Origin: Methylosinus sp. Ce-a6
GTDB lineage: Bacteria > Pseudomonadota > Alphaproteobacteria > Rhizobiales > Beijerinckiaceae
Assembly (NCBI RefSeq): GCF_009811655.1
Contig: NZ_BGJX01000020.1
Coordinates: 1-64,000, forward strand
Direction: 5' to 3'
DNA: 64,000 bases
Shown here: positions 33,846-43,297 of the stretch, in pieces
How the letters are laid out: the number at the start of each line of letters is the position of its first letter
Position numbering within the stretch: position 1 is the first letter of the stretch
Notes under the pieces: generated by a model
Databases searched by the model: none
Seen by the model: only the letters and a program-made list of their open reading frames with translations
What the model was told of the DNA's origin: nothing
Position numbers and translations under genes: made by a program

Positions 33846-35252
33846 ATGACCACCCATTTCAATGATTATGTCGTCGCCGACATCGGCCTCGCCGATTGGG
33901 GCCGCAAGGAACTCGCCATCGCCGAGACCGAAATGCCCGGCCTCATGGCGACGCGCGCCGAATTTGGCCCCTCGCAGCCGCTGAAGGGCGCGCGGGTCGC
34001 CGGCTCGCTGCATATGACCATTCAGACCGCCGTGCTGATCGAGACGCTGAAGGCGCTCGGCGCGGATGTGCGCTGGGCCTCGTGCAACATCTATTCGACG
34101 CAGGATCACGCCGCGGCCGCCATCGCCGCCGCCGGCACGCCCGTCTTCGCCATCAAGGGCGAGAGCCTCGAGGATTATTGGGACTACACCCACCGCATCT
34201 TCGAATGGGGCGATGGCGGCACGCCCAATATGATTCTCGACGATGGCGGCGACGCGACGCTGCTCATCCATCTCGGCCTGCGCGCCGAGAATGGCGACAC
34301 CGCCTTCCTGGACAAGGCGACGAATGAGGAGGAGGAAGTCCTCTTCGCCGCGATCAAGAAACGCCTCAAGGCCAATCCGGGCTTCTACAAGCGCAATGCG
34401 GAGGCGATCCGCGGCGTGACAGAGGAGACCACGACCGGCGTGCATCGTCTCTATGTCATGCACAAGGACGGCAAGCTCCTGTGGCCGGCGATCAACGTCA
34501 ATGATTCGGTCACCAAATCGAAGTTCGACAATCTCTACGGCTGCCGCGAATCGCTGGTCGACGGCATCCGCCGCGCCACCGATGTGATGATGGCCGGCAA
34601 AGTGGCTTGCATCGCCGGCTATGGCGATGTGGGCAAGGGCTCGGCCGCCTCGCTTCGCAACGCTGGCTGCCGCGTGCTGGTCACCGAGATCGATCCGATC
34701 TGCGCCCTGCAGGCGGCGATGGAAGGCTATGAGGTCACGACGATGGAAGACGCGGCGACGCGCGCCGACATCTTCTGCACCGCGACCGGCAATGTCGACG
34801 TCATCACGACCGAGCACATGCGCGTCATGAAGGACCGCGCCATCGTCTGCAACATCGGCCATTTCGACAGCGAGATTCAGGTCTCCGGCCTGCGCAATCT
34901 CAAATGGCACAATGTGAAGCCGCAGGTGGACGAGGTCGAGTTCGCCGACGGCAAGCGCATCATTCTGCTCGCCGAAGGCCGCCTCGTGAATCTCGGTTGC
35001 GCGACCGGCCATCCGTCTTTCGTGATGTCCGCGTCCTTCACCAACCAGACGCTGGCGCAGATCGAGCTGTGGACCAAGCAGGGCCAGTATCCGGTGGGCG
35101 TCTACACGCTCCCCAAGCATCTCGACGAAAAGGTCGCGGCGCTGCACCTCGACAAGATCGGCGTGAAGCTGACCAAGATGACGGAGCAGCAGGCCGCCTA
35201 TCTGAACCTGCCGCAGAACGGCCCGTTCAAGCCGGACCACTATCGTTACTGA
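33846..35252 (+). CDS. ahcY: S-adenosylhomocysteine hydrolase
   Basis: A 468-residue NAD-dependent enzyme that splits S-adenosylhomocysteine to adenosine and homocysteine, relieving product inhibition of methyltransferases. Motifs are [38 protein letters not shown] and [16 protein letters not shown] binding is [13 protein letters not shown], and the C-terminus PDHYRY is conserved. In methylotrophs and in divL-linked loci it is often a strongly expressed gene. ATG 33846 follows GGGAG. A terminator lies 20 bases after the stop. Confidence 0.98.
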   Translation: MTTHFNDYVVADIGLADWGRKELAIAETEMPGLMATRAEFGPSQPLKGARVAGSLHMTIQTAVLIETLKALGADVRWASCNIYSTQDHAAAAIAAAGTPVFAIKGESLEDYWDYTHRIFEWGDGGTPNMILDDGGDATLLIHLGLRAENGDTAFLDKATNEEEEVLFAAIKKRLKANPGFYKRNAEAIRGVTEETTTGVHRLYVMHKDGKLLWPAINVNDSVTKSKFDNLYGCRESLVDGIRRATDVMMAGKVACIAGYGDVGKGSAASLRNAGCRVLVTEIDPICALQAAMEGYEVTTMEDAATRADIFCTATGNVDVITTEHMRVMKDRAIVCNIGHFDSEIQVSGLRNLKWHNVKPQVDEVEFADGKRIILLAEGRLVNLGCATGHPSFVMSASFTNQTLAQIELWTKQGQYPVGVYTLPKHLDEKVAALHLDKIGVKLTKMTEQQAAYLNLPQNGPFKPDHYRY

Positions 35253-35273
35253 TCTCTTTCGAACGAGAGCGAC

Positions 35274-35309
35274 ACGGCGGAGCGAGAGAATCGCTCCGCC
35301 GTTTTTTTT
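35274..35309 (+). terminator. Intrinsic terminator after ahcY
   Basis: Stem ACGGCGGAGCGA (35274-35285) with TCGCTCCGCCGT (35291-35302), five-base loop and a run of eight T. Confidence 0.93.
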
Positions 35310-35490
35310 GCGCGACGCCAGTTCGGCGAAACCCTTAGGCGCCAATTTCCCGGTCACGATCCGCGTTCCACTTTTCGACGGCGCGTTTTAGATTAGACGC
35401 GATTCGAGACGGCGCCTCGGTGGCGCGCGGACGGCTTACGGCGTTTGTTTGCGATGAGCCTTTGCAAATCGAACGTGGAGACCGGTTCGC

Positions 35491-38025
35491 ATGTGTCACG
35501 ATGCGGCTTTCGGGCCGAAAGCCTTGCCGTCCGCCCGGCGTCGGGGAGCGTCCTCGACGCTCGTCCGCGGCGTGACGCGCGGGCTCGCGACGGCAAGCCT
35601 GCTACCCCTCGGCGGGCAGGCGCGGGCGGAGGCGCTCGCCAATCTGCTGACGACAACCAATAACGCGGAATTCGTCAATCTCGCTCTGACCGGCGGCCTC
35701 GCCCTCTTCGCCGTCGTCGTCGCCTTCACTCATCTCGGCGAACGCAAGGCGTGGGGCCGTCGCGAGGCGCGTCTTTCGGCCGAGCTCGAAGCGACGCGAA
35801 CGCGGCTCGACCGCGCCGAGATTTTTCTGTCGAGCGAGCCGCAGCTCTTCGTCTCCTGGGATGGCGCCGGGAGCGAGCCGGACATAGAGAACGGCCTCAA
35901 CGATCCGGCTTTCGCGCGCCGCGTGCTCGCCTTCGGCTCCTGGCTCGGGCCCGAGGAAGCGGCCGCGCTGCAGGAGCGCGTCGATCGCCTGCGCCAGAGC
36001 GGCGAAGCTTTCCATCTGTCGCTCGCCAGCCTGCAAGGCCGGCGCTTCGACGCCGAAGGCCGCGCCGTCGCCGGTCGCGCCGTGCTGCGCATTCGTGAAG
36101 TCTCCGGCGAGCGGCTCGAGCTCTTGTCCTTGCGTGAGCGGCATACGCGCAGCATGGCCGAGGTCGAGGGCCTGCGCGCGCTGCTCGAAGCGCTGCCGAC
36201 GCCGGTGTGGATGCGCGACGCCGAAGGGCGGATCATTTTCGTGAACGCCGCCTATGCTCGAGCGGTGGAGGCGGAAAATCCGGCCGAGGCCCTGCGCCGC
36301 CAGATCGAGCTTCTGGACAATGACGCGCGCATGCAGGCGCAAACCGCGCGCGCGCGCGATGAGGTCTGGCGCGCGCGCGTGACGGCGGTCGTCGCCGGCG
36401 AGCGGCATCGTCTCGATGTCGTCGAGGCGCCTTGTCATGGCGCGGGCGCGGCTCTCGCCATCGACCGGCACGAGATCGACAAGACGCGCGCCGACCTCGA
36501 GCAGCAGATGCAGGCGCATTCGCGCACGCTGGACCAATTGCCGATCGCCGTCGCTATTTTCGATCGCGGCAAGCGCCTCGTCTATCGCAACGCCGCCTAT
36601 GAGAACCTCTGGCCCCTCGATCGGTCCTTTCTCGATCAGGGGCCGAGCGACGGCGAGATACTCGATCGTCTACGCGCCGAGCAGCGCCTGCCCGTCGAAG
36701 CCGATTACAAAGACTGGAAAGCGCGCCTGCACGAGGCCTATCGATCCTCCGAAGAACATCACGAGCATGTCTGGCACATGCCGAACGGACGCACGCTGCG
36801 CGTCGTCGTCAACGTCAATCCGCAGGGCGGCGTCACCTATCTCTACGACGATGTGAGCGAGCGCTATTTCCTCGAATCGCGTTTCCACGCGCTCGACCGC
36901 ATGCAGAACGAGACGCTCGAAAATCTGCGCGAGGGCGTCGCCGTCTTCGGCGCCGACGGCCGCTTACGCTTCTGCAATCCGGCCTTTCTCGCGCTCTGGG
37001 GGCTGGAGAAGAGCATTCTCGACGAAAAGCCGCGCTTCGACGCCGTCGCCAATCTCTGCCGGCCGCTGCATCTCAACGAAGAGACCTGGAGCGAATTGCG
37101 CGGCTTCGTCACCGGCCTTCAGGAAATGCGCCAGGGCTTCACGCGGCGCATCGAGCGCTCCGACGGAATCGTGCTCGATTGCACGGCGCAGACATTGCCG
37201 GAAGGCGCGGCGCTGCTCACCTTCGTCGATGTGACGGCGGGCGTGAATGTCGAGCGCGCGCTCACCGAGCGCAATCAGGCGCTGATGGCGGCGGAGAAGA
37301 TCCGCAACGACTTCGTCCATCACGTGTCCTACGAGCTGCGCTCGCCGCTCAACAACATCATCGGCTTCATTCATCTGCTCGGCGAGAAGACGACCGGCGA
37401 GCTCAACGTCAAGCAGCTCGAATATCTGGGCTATGTGGCCAAGTCCTCGGCGGCGCTGCTCGCCATCATCAACGACATTCTCGATCTCGCGACGATCGAC
37501 AGCGACGCCATGGAGCTCGAGCTCGAGGAGGTGAACGCCGCCGACGCCATGCGCGCCGCGGCCGAGGGCGTTCAGGACCGGCTCGCCGAAAACGACATAG
37601 AGCTCAAGATCGTCGCCACGGGCGACGTCGGCTCCTTCCGCGGCGACGGCAAGCGCATCCGCCAGATCCTGTTCAATCTGCTCGCCAATGCGATCGGCTT
37701 TTCTCGGCCGGGACAAACGATTACCCTCGCGGCGTTGCGGCGGGAGGGGGAAATCGTGTTCAAGGTCGCCGATCGGGGGCGGGGCATCGCCCCGGACGTC
37801 CTCGAGAAAGTGTTCGACCGCTTCGAGTCGCACACCTCCGGCTCGCGCCACAGAGGCGTCGGGCTCGGGCTCTCCATCGTGCGCGCCTTCACCGAGCTGC
37901 ATGGCGGGCGCGTGCTCATCGATTCGGCGCTCGGCGAAGGCACCACCGTCACCTGCATCTTCCCGGCGCCCGAGGGCAGCGGCCGGCAGGAGCTCGCGCC
38001 GCGTGAAAAAGGACAGGCCTCATGA
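35491..38025 (+). CDS. divL: DivL-type PAS sensor with tyrosine in place of the phospho-accepting histidine
   Basis: The 844-residue protein has one membrane helix (about 62-80), two or three PAS domains (about 225-330, 340-455 and 470-585), a DHp domain and an ATPase domain. The H-box reads HHVSYELRSPLNN: Tyr614 stands where active kinases have His. This is the hallmark of DivL, which in Caulobacter binds DivK and steers CckA and so CtrA activity. ATP-binding boxes are present (NLLANAIGFS, DRGRGIAP, GVGLGLSIVRAF). It lies between ahcY and tsaE, a conserved order. The stop overlaps tsaE/amgK. Confidence 0.93.
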   Translation: MCHDAAFGPKALPSARRRGASSTLVRGVTRGLATASLLPLGGQARAEALANLLTTTNNAEFVNLALTGGLALFAVVVAFTHLGERKAWGRREARLSAELEATRTRLDRAEIFLSSEPQLFVSWDGAGSEPDIENGLNDPAFARRVLAFGSWLGPEEAAALQERVDRLRQSGEAFHLSLASLQGRRFDAEGRAVAGRAVLRIREVSGERLELLSLRERHTRSMAEVEGLRALLEALPTPVWMRDAEGRIIFVNAAYARAVEAENPAEALRRQIELLDNDARMQAQTARARDEVWRARVTAVVAGERHRLDVVEAPCHGAGAALAIDRHEIDKTRADLEQQMQAHSRTLDQLPIAVAIFDRGKRLVYRNAAYENLWPLDRSFLDQGPSDGEILDRLRAEQRLPVEADYKDWKARLHEAYRSSEEHHEHVWHMPNGRTLRVVVNVNPQGGVTYLYDDVSERYFLESRFHALDRMQNETLENLREGVAVFGADGRLRFCNPAFLALWGLEKSILDEKPRFDAVANLCRPLHLNEETWSELRGFVTGLQEMRQGFTRRIERSDGIVLDCTAQTLPEGAALLTFVDVTAGVNVERALTERNQALMAAEKIRNDFVHHVSYELRSPLNNIIGFIHLLGEKTTGELNVKQLEYLGYVAKSSAALLAIINDILDLATIDSDAMELELEEVNAADAMRAAAEGVQDRLAENDIELKIVATGDVGSFRGDGKRIRQILFNLLANAIGFSRPGQTITLAALRREGEIVFKVADRGRGIAPDVLEKVFDRFESHTSGSRHRGVGLGLSIVRAFTELHGGRVLIDSALGEGTTVTCIFPAPEGSGRQELAPREKGQAS

Positions 38026-39551
38026 GCGAAGAGGCCGAATGGCTGATCGACGTCGCCGATGAAGCGCAGACCGCGGAGCTCGCCGCCAAGCTCGCTCCGC
38101 TCATTCTCGACACGGTGCGGCTCGTCACACTCTCCGGCGATCTCGGCGCGGGCAAGACGGCTTTCGCGCGGGCGCTGATCCGCGCATTGGCGCAGGACCC
38201 GACGCTGGAGGCGCCGAGTCCGACTTTCACGCTGATGCAGCTCTATGAGGCGCCCGCCTGCCGCATTCTGCACGCCGATCTCTATCGTATTTCCGGCGGC
38301 GAGGCGGAGCTCGAGGCGATGGGCTTCGACGAGGCGAGCGAGGATGCGCTCGTGCTCGTCGAATGGCCCGAGCGCGCGCCGAGCCTCTTCACCGGCGAGC
38401 GGCTGGATGTGCGACTTTCCTTCGCCTCCCCCGAGACGCCCGACGCGCGCCGGATCGGCATACTCGCGCATGGCAAGGCGGCGGGGCGGCTCAAGGCCTT
38501 CCGCTCCATGCGGGAGTTTCTGGAGCGCGCCGGCTGGAGCGACGCCTCGCGGGAATATCTGCAGGGCGACGCCTCCTCGCGCGTCTATGAGGCGCTGCGG
38601 CGGCCGGATGGCGCGCAGGCCATATTGATGATCGCTCCGGCGCGGCCGGACGGTCCGCCGATCCGCTATGGCAAGCCCTATAGCGCGATCGCGCGGCTCG
38701 CCGAGACGGTGAAGCCCTTCGTCGCCATGGCCGACGCGCTGCGCGCCCAGGGCCTCTCGGCGCCGCAAATCTACGCCTATGACCTCTCGGCCGGATTCGT
38801 GCTGCTCGAAGACCTTGGCCACGAGGGCGTCGCCGCCGGCGGCGCGCCGGTCGCCGATCGTTATTTCGAGGCCCTGTCGGCGCTCGCGCCATTGCATGCG
38901 CGCCGCCTGCCGGACGTCCTGCCGGTCGAAGGCTCGAGCCCCTATCATATTCCGCCCTATGATCTCGACGCGCTGCTCATAGAGGTCGAGCTGCTGCTCG
39001 AATGGTATGCGTCACGCGTCGGCGGCGGCCTTTCGTCGGGCGCCAAGGCGACCTTCGTCAATCTCTGGCGCCAGGCGCTGATCGAGATCGTCATGTCCGC
39101 GCCGACCTGGACCTTGCGCGACTTTCACTCGCCCAATCTCATCTGGCTCGCCGATCGCGAGGGAACGGCGCGCGTCGGCGTCATCGATTTTCAGGACGCC
39201 GTGCTCGGCCATCCCGCCTATGACGTCGTCTCGCTGACGCAGGACGCGCGCGTCGACGTGCCGGACGATCTCGAGATGCGCCTGCTCGGCCATTACGCCC
39301 GCAGCCGCCGCGAGGCCGACCCTTTGTTCGACATGCCGGCTTTCGCGCGCGCCTACGCCATTCTCGGCGCCCAGCGCGCGACGAAAATCCTCGGCATTTT
39401 CGCGCGGCTCGACCAGCGCGACCACAAGCCGCAATATCTCGTCCATCTGCCGCGCGTCGAAGCCTATCTGCGCAAAGGCCTGCGCCATCCGGCGCTGGCC
39501 GATCTCGAGGCCTGGTATGTCGCCAACCTCCCCGCGCTGTTTCATGCCTGA
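38022..39551 (+). CDS. TsaE-AmgK fusion: tRNA t6A ATPase and N-acetylmuramate kinase
   Basis: A 509-residue two-domain protein. Residues 1-155 are TsaE, the ATPase of the tRNA threonylcarbamoyladenosine complex: SGDLGAGKTAFARALIRALA (Walker A), PSPTFTLMQLYE and HADLYRI. Residues 165-505 are a phosphotransferase of the AmgK type: LRDFHSPNLIWLADR (catalytic loop) and GVIDFQDAVLGHPAYDV (metal Asp). AmgK phosphorylates N-acetylmuramate and N-acetylglucosamine at C1 for peptidoglycan recycling. The next gene is the matching MurU. The fusion is common in Rhizobiales. It overlaps both neighbours by 4-8 bases. Confidence 0.93.
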   Translation: MSEEAEWLIDVADEAQTAELAAKLAPLILDTVRLVTLSGDLGAGKTAFARALIRALAQDPTLEAPSPTFTLMQLYEAPACRILHADLYRISGGEAELEAMGFDEASEDALVLVEWPERAPSLFTGERLDVRLSFASPETPDARRIGILAHGKAAGRLKAFRSMREFLERAGWSDASREYLQGDASSRVYEALRRPDGAQAILMIAPARPDGPPIRYGKPYSAIARLAETVKPFVAMADALRAQGLSAPQIYAYDLSAGFVLLEDLGHEGVAAGGAPVADRYFEALSALAPLHARRLPDVLPVEGSSPYHIPPYDLDALLIEVELLLEWYASRVGGGLSSGAKATFVNLWRQALIEIVMSAPTWTLRDFHSPNLIWLADREGTARVGVIDFQDAVLGHPAYDVVSLTQDARVDVPDDLEMRLLGHYARSRREADPLFDMPAFARAYAILGAQRATKILGIFARLDQRDHKPQYLVHLPRVEAYLRKGLRHPALADLEAWYVANLPALFHA

Positions 39552-40275
39552 CGCGGCCTTCGTCTTCGCGGCCGGCCTCGGCTCGCGTATGCGGCCTTTG
39601 ACCGACCGCCTGCCCAAGCCGTTGGTGGAGATCGCCGGCGCAACGCTGCTGGATCGCGCATTGGACGCATTCGCCGAGGCGGGCGTCGACACGGCGATCG
39701 TCAATATCCATCACCTCGCCGACCAGATCGAGACGCGTCTCGACGGCCGGCGGCGCCCGCGCATCATTGTCTCCGACGAGCGCGAGAAGCTGCTCGATCA
39801 GGGTGGCGGCATCAAGAAGGTCCTGGCGAAATTCGAGGGACGGCCTTTCTTCATCTGCAACACCGACGCGTTCTGGATCGGCGCGCGAGACGACAATCTG
39901 CGCCGTCTCGCCGCCATTTGGAACGCGGAGACGATGGACGTCGCGCTGCTGCTCGCGCCGCGCCTCGGCAGCGTCGGCGTCGAATGGGACGGCGACTTCC
40001 ACCGGGCGGAAGACGGCAGGCTGACGCGGCGCGCCGCGGGCGAGACAGCCGATTACGTCTATGCCGGCGTCGGAATTGTGAAACCGCAGCTCTTCGAGAG
40101 CGTCGAGGAAGACGTGTTTCCGCTCGCGCCCTTCTTCTTTCGGGCGGCGGAGCAGGGCCGGCTGTTCGGCGTTCCGCTCGACGGCAAATGGCTGCATGTC
40201 GGCACGGTGGCGGCGATCGAGGAGGCCGAGCGCGCGGTCGCCGAGGCGAAAGGCGTCGCGAGCTCCCCTCGGTGA
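39544..40275 (+). CDS. murU: N-acetylmuramate alpha-1-phosphate uridylyltransferase MurU
   Basis: A 243-residue nucleotidyltransferase. The pyrophosphorylase signature is FAAGLGSRMRPLTDRLPKPL, followed by VNIHHLADQIETRL, FICNTDAFWIG and WLHVGTV near the end. MurU converts MurNAc-1-phosphate (from AmgK) to UDP-MurNAc, by-passing MurA/MurB and lowering fosfomycin sensitivity in species that have it. ATG 39544 (MPDAAFVFAAG) overlaps the tsaE-amgK stop. The usual addB that follows murU in many Rhizobiales is absent. Confidence 0.93.
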   Translation: MPDAAFVFAAGLGSRMRPLTDRLPKPLVEIAGATLLDRALDAFAEAGVDTAIVNIHHLADQIETRLDGRRRPRIIVSDEREKLLDQGGGIKKVLAKFEGRPFFICNTDAFWIGARDDNLRRLAAIWNAETMDVALLLAPRLGSVGVEWDGDFHRAEDGRLTRRAAGETADYVYAGVGIVKPQLFESVEEDVFPLAPFFFRAAEQGRLFGVPLDGKWLHVGTVAAIEEAERAVAEAKGVASSPR

Positions 40276-40359
40276 GAGAGACGCGAAGCCGTTCCGGAAA
40301 GTCGAAGGGGAACGCCGGCGCCAGCGGCTCCGCAGGCAGGAAAGCGGCCTCCGCGCTCG

Positions 40360-41439
40360 CTACTCGAGGCTCTCATGCTGCGTGTCGAGCCAACCGAGAA
40401 TTTGTGGCCAGATCTCCGCATGGGCCTTCGGACCTGCGAGCAGCGCGAGATGCTGCAAGCCGACGCCCTTCTCGCCGGGATATTCGATGATGCGCCGCTC
40501 CGCGGACGCCATCGCGTTCAGGAATGGCGCGACGCAGCCGAGCGGCGCGATGTCGTCCGCGGCGTCGACGACCGCGAGCGTGGGAATTTCGATGTTTTTC
40601 GGACCGACCGTTTGGCCGCCGATCTCGAGCGCCCCGCGACAAAAACGGTCTTCCCGATACAGGAGCTGAACGATCTCCGAGACGAGCTTCGCCGGAAGCG
40701 ACGACTCGTCGAGTATCCAACGTTCGACACGCCCCTCGATCTCGAGCGAAGCAGGATCGAAAGCGCTCAGAGCCGCATCTGCGAGCTTGTCCCATACGAA
40801 AGCCTGGGGACAGGCGAGAGCGCTCACTTGCGAGAGAAACGAGCCTGACGTTGCGCCCGAGTCGGACATGACTTGCGGAAACAACGTCACGAGGGAGTCT
40901 CGGAAGCGGCTGGATCCGACCTCGAAGCACAGCGGCGCCGACAGGAGCACGAGGCTTCGAATGTTTCCCTCGAGAGCGCAGTAGATCGCCGCGAATGTTC
41001 CGCCGAGCGAATGGCCGAAGAGCGACGGATCGTCCGACGTGCGTTCCCGCACTTTCGCGACGCATCGCGAGACGGCTTCGCCCGCATAATCGAGAATGCC
41101 GAGCGGAGGACAATCATCCGAGGCCGGCGTCCACTCGACGAGGTAGACCTCGTAACCGCGATCGAGGCACTCGCGCACGGCGCTCGTCGAAGGCGACAAG
41201 TCCCACACATAGGGCCGTTTGATCGGCGCAGGGACGATGAGCACAGCGGCATGGCAGTCGACGGAGGCGTATTCGCGCAGCCGCCAATGGCGGCCCTCGA
41301 GAACAACGCGATAGGCGCATTCATCGGGGCCGAACCCGCACAATTCCAGGAGTCGGCCTAGGGCGCGGCGCTGCGCGTCCATCATCGCGAAATGCGTTCG
41401 GGGAGGCGCGAAAAAGAGTGTCGGCGAAGGAAGGTCCAC
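40360..41439 (-). CDS. PhaC-like alpha/beta hydrolase with a serine nucleophile
   Basis: The 359-residue protein has the layout of class III polyhydroxyalkanoate synthase (PYVWDLSPSTSAVRECLDRG and YEVYLVEW). Its nucleophile elbow is FGHSLGGTFAAI with Ser144, where PHA synthases have GxCxGG with Cys. The remaining triad is seen as Asp295 or Asp296 (VDAADDIAPL) and His330 (GLQHLALL). I infer a related acyltransferase, esterase or PHA/PHB depolymerase and not a polymerising synthase. It stands alone, convergent with murU. Confidence 0.8.
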   Translation of the reverse strand: MDLPSPTLFFAPPRTHFAMMDAQRRALGRLLELCGFGPDECAYRVVLEGRHWRLREYASVDCHAAVLIVPAPIKRPYVWDLSPSTSAVRECLDRGYEVYLVEWTPASDDCPPLGILDYAGEAVSRCVAKVRERTSDDPSLFGHSLGGTFAAIYCALEGNIRSLVLLSAPLCFEVGSSRFRDSLVTLFPQVMSDSGATSGSFLSQVSALACPQAFVWDKLADAALSAFDPASLEIEGRVERWILDESSLPAKLVSEIVQLLYREDRFCRGALEIGGQTVGPKNIEIPTLAVVDAADDIAPLGCVAPFLNAMASAERRIIEYPGEKGVGLQHLALLAGPKAHAEIWPQILGWLDTQHESLE

Positions 41440-41488
41440 TGCGTCGCTCCGTCTCGGTTCCCTTTTGGCTTCGCCGTTTCCTATCTAG

Positions 41489-41521
41489 AGCGCATTCGGA
41501 CAAATCATGTCTGAATGCGCT
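41489..41521. repeat. AGCGCATTCGGACA palindrome, second copy
   Basis: AGCGCATTCGGACA (41489-41502) pairs with TGTCTGAATGCGCT (41508-41521), one mismatch. Same element as 15142-15173. Confidence 0.8.
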
Positions 41522-41523
41522 CG

Positions 41524-41624
41524 AGAGCGCTTCCAGCCGAAGTGGACGCCGGTTCGGCGTTGGAAGCGCGTTAAAACAAAAGCTTAGAGTCTTTCCATGC
41601 TTCATTGAAACATGGAAAGACTCT
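41524..41624 (+). repeat. Dispersed repeat R1, copy e (both hairpins)
   Basis: Hairpin 1 has GCGCTTCCA/TGGAAGCGC, where other copies have GCGTTTCCA/TGGAAACGC; the base change on one arm is matched on the other. Hairpin 2 is at 41586-41624: 19-base arms round a single T, with one mismatch (C for T in CATGCTTCA). Confidence 0.9.
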
Positions 41625-41806
41625 AGAGCGCCAATGCACACAGAGAATGATGGTCTCCCGGTCGACCGCAGCGCCCGCTTGCGCCTCCCCCAGGCAACGC
41701 GAGCGTAACAGCGCATTAACCAAAGCGCATCCATAGTCCCCTATGCGCCGTGAGCCTCGCCGTGTGACGCGGCCGGCCGGCGCGCGCCACGCATTTCAGG
41801 GCCGTC

Positions 41807-43297
41807 ATGGGCGAGATCATCGAATCGATAGTGATCGGCGCGGGGCCCGCCGGCCTCACCGCCGCTTATGTCCTGGCCAAGCAGGGACACGAGGTTCTCG
41901 TCCTCGAGCAGGACGAGAAATATGTCGGCGGCATCAGCCGCACCGCGAGCTACAAGGGCTTTCTCTTCGATATCGGCGGCCATCGATTCTTTTCCAAGTC
42001 GAAGGAGATCGTCGATCTCTGGGATGAGCTTCTCCCGCATGATTTCATCGAGCGGCCGCGGCTCTCGCGCATCTATTATCGCGACAAATTCTACGCCTAT
42101 CCGCTCAGAGCCTTCGAGGCGCTGAAAAATCTCGGCCTCGTCGAAAGCGCTCTGTGCATGGCGTCCTTCGCCTTCGCCAAGGCCTTTCCGGTGAAGGAGC
42201 CGCGCAGCTTCCATCAATGGGTGCGCAATCAATTCGGCGAGCGCCTCTTCGGCATTTTCTTCAAGACCTATACGGAAAAGGTCTGGGGCATGGGCTGTGA
42301 CCAGATTTCCGCCGATTGGGCGGCGCAGCGCATCAAGGGTCTCAGCCTCGGCGCCGCCATCGTCGACGGCTTGCGCCGTTCGTTGAAGCTCGGCAAATCG
42401 GGCGAGACGGCGAAGACGCTGATCGAATCCTTCCGCTATCCGCGCCGCGGCCCCGGCATGATGTGGGAGGCCGCCGCGCGCAAGATGCAGAAGCTCGGCG
42501 GCCGGCTGCAAATGGGACGCGAGGTCGAGGCGCTGGCCTTCGACGAAGCGAGCGGGCTGTGGACGATCACCGCGCGCGACGCCAATGGCGCGACCGAGAC
42601 CTATCGTGCGCGCAATGTGCTCTCCTCCGCGCCGCTGCGCGAAGTGATGAATGCGCTGACGCCGACGCCTTTGAGCCTCTTCAATGCGCGCTCGCTCGCC
42701 TATCGCGATTTTCTCACCGTCGTGCTGATCGGCCGGCCGCAAAACGAATTCCCCGACAATTGGGTCTATATTCACGATCCGTCGGTGAAGGTCGGCCGCG
42801 TGCAGAATTTCAAATCCTGGTCGCCGGAAATGATCGCCGACGGCGTTTCCACTTGTCTCGGGCTCGAATATTTCTGCTTCGAGGGCGACGGGCTGTGGAA
42901 TTGCGCCGACGCGGAGCTCGTCGCGCTCGCCACGCGGGAAATCGAGAAGATCGGGCTGATGAAGGCCGAGGATGTGCGCGACGCCTGCGTCGTGCGCCAG
43001 CCCAAGGCCTATCCCGTCTATGACGATTGCTACGCCGCCAATGTGCAGGCGATCCGCCTCGAGCTTTCGACGCGCTATCCAGGTCTGCATCTCGTCGGCC
43101 GCAACGGAATGCACAAATACAATAATCAGGATCATGCGATGATGACCGGCATGTTGACCGCGCTCAACATCGTCGCCGGCCGCGCGATCTATGACGTCTG
43201 GGGCGTGAACGAGGACGCCGAATATTCGGAGGCCGGCGTCTCCGGCGCGCGGCAGGCGCTCGCGAGCGAGCGGCTCGCGCCCAAGCGTGTCGCCTGA
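41807..43297 (+). CDS. FAD-dependent oxidoreductase, UDP-galactopyranose mutase/protoporphyrinogen oxidase-like
   Basis: A 496-residue flavoprotein. The FAD-binding fold is VIGAGPAGLTAAYVLAKQGH, then LEQDEKYVGGISRT and FDIGGHRFFSKS, and the C-terminal HLVGRNGMHKYNNQDHAMMT closes the site. This group of NAD(P)-binding proteins is related to UDP-galactopyranose mutase and desaturases, and often sits in polysaccharide or glycolipid clusters. The substrate is unknown; given the next genes, I infer an oxidation or ring rearrangement of an envelope sugar or polyprenyl lipid. It is the first gene of a five-gene cluster. Confidence 0.85.
   Translation: MGEIIESIVIGAGPAGLTAAYVLAKQGHEVLVLEQDEKYVGGISRTASYKGFLFDIGGHRFFSKSKEIVDLWDELLPHDFIERPRLSRIYYRDKFYAYPLRAFEALKNLGLVESALCMASFAFAKAFPVKEPRSFHQWVRNQFGERLFGIFFKTYTEKVWGMGCDQISADWAAQRIKGLSLGAAIVDGLRRSLKLGKSGETAKTLIESFRYPRRGPGMMWEAAARKMQKLGGRLQMGREVEALAFDEASGLWTITARDANGATETYRARNVLSSAPLREVMNALTPTPLSLFNARSLAYRDFLTVVLIGRPQNEFPDNWVYIHDPSVKVGRVQNFKSWSPEMIADGVSTCLGLEYFCFEGDGLWNCADAELVALATREIEKIGLMKAEDVRDACVVRQPKAYPVYDDCYAANVQAIRLELSTRYPGLHLVGRNGMHKYNNQDHAMMTGMLTALNIVAGRAIYDVWGVNEDAEYSEAGVSGARQALASERLAPKRVA

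Larger units (their letters stand above)
41440..41806. other. Gene-free interval filled with palindromic repeats
   Basis: These 367 bases hold the AGCGCATTCGGACA palindrome (41489-41521) and R1 copy e (41524-41624). The remaining 180 bases before the oxidoreductase gene show no gene. They must hold the promoter of the envelope cluster, if it has its own. Confidence 0.7.
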
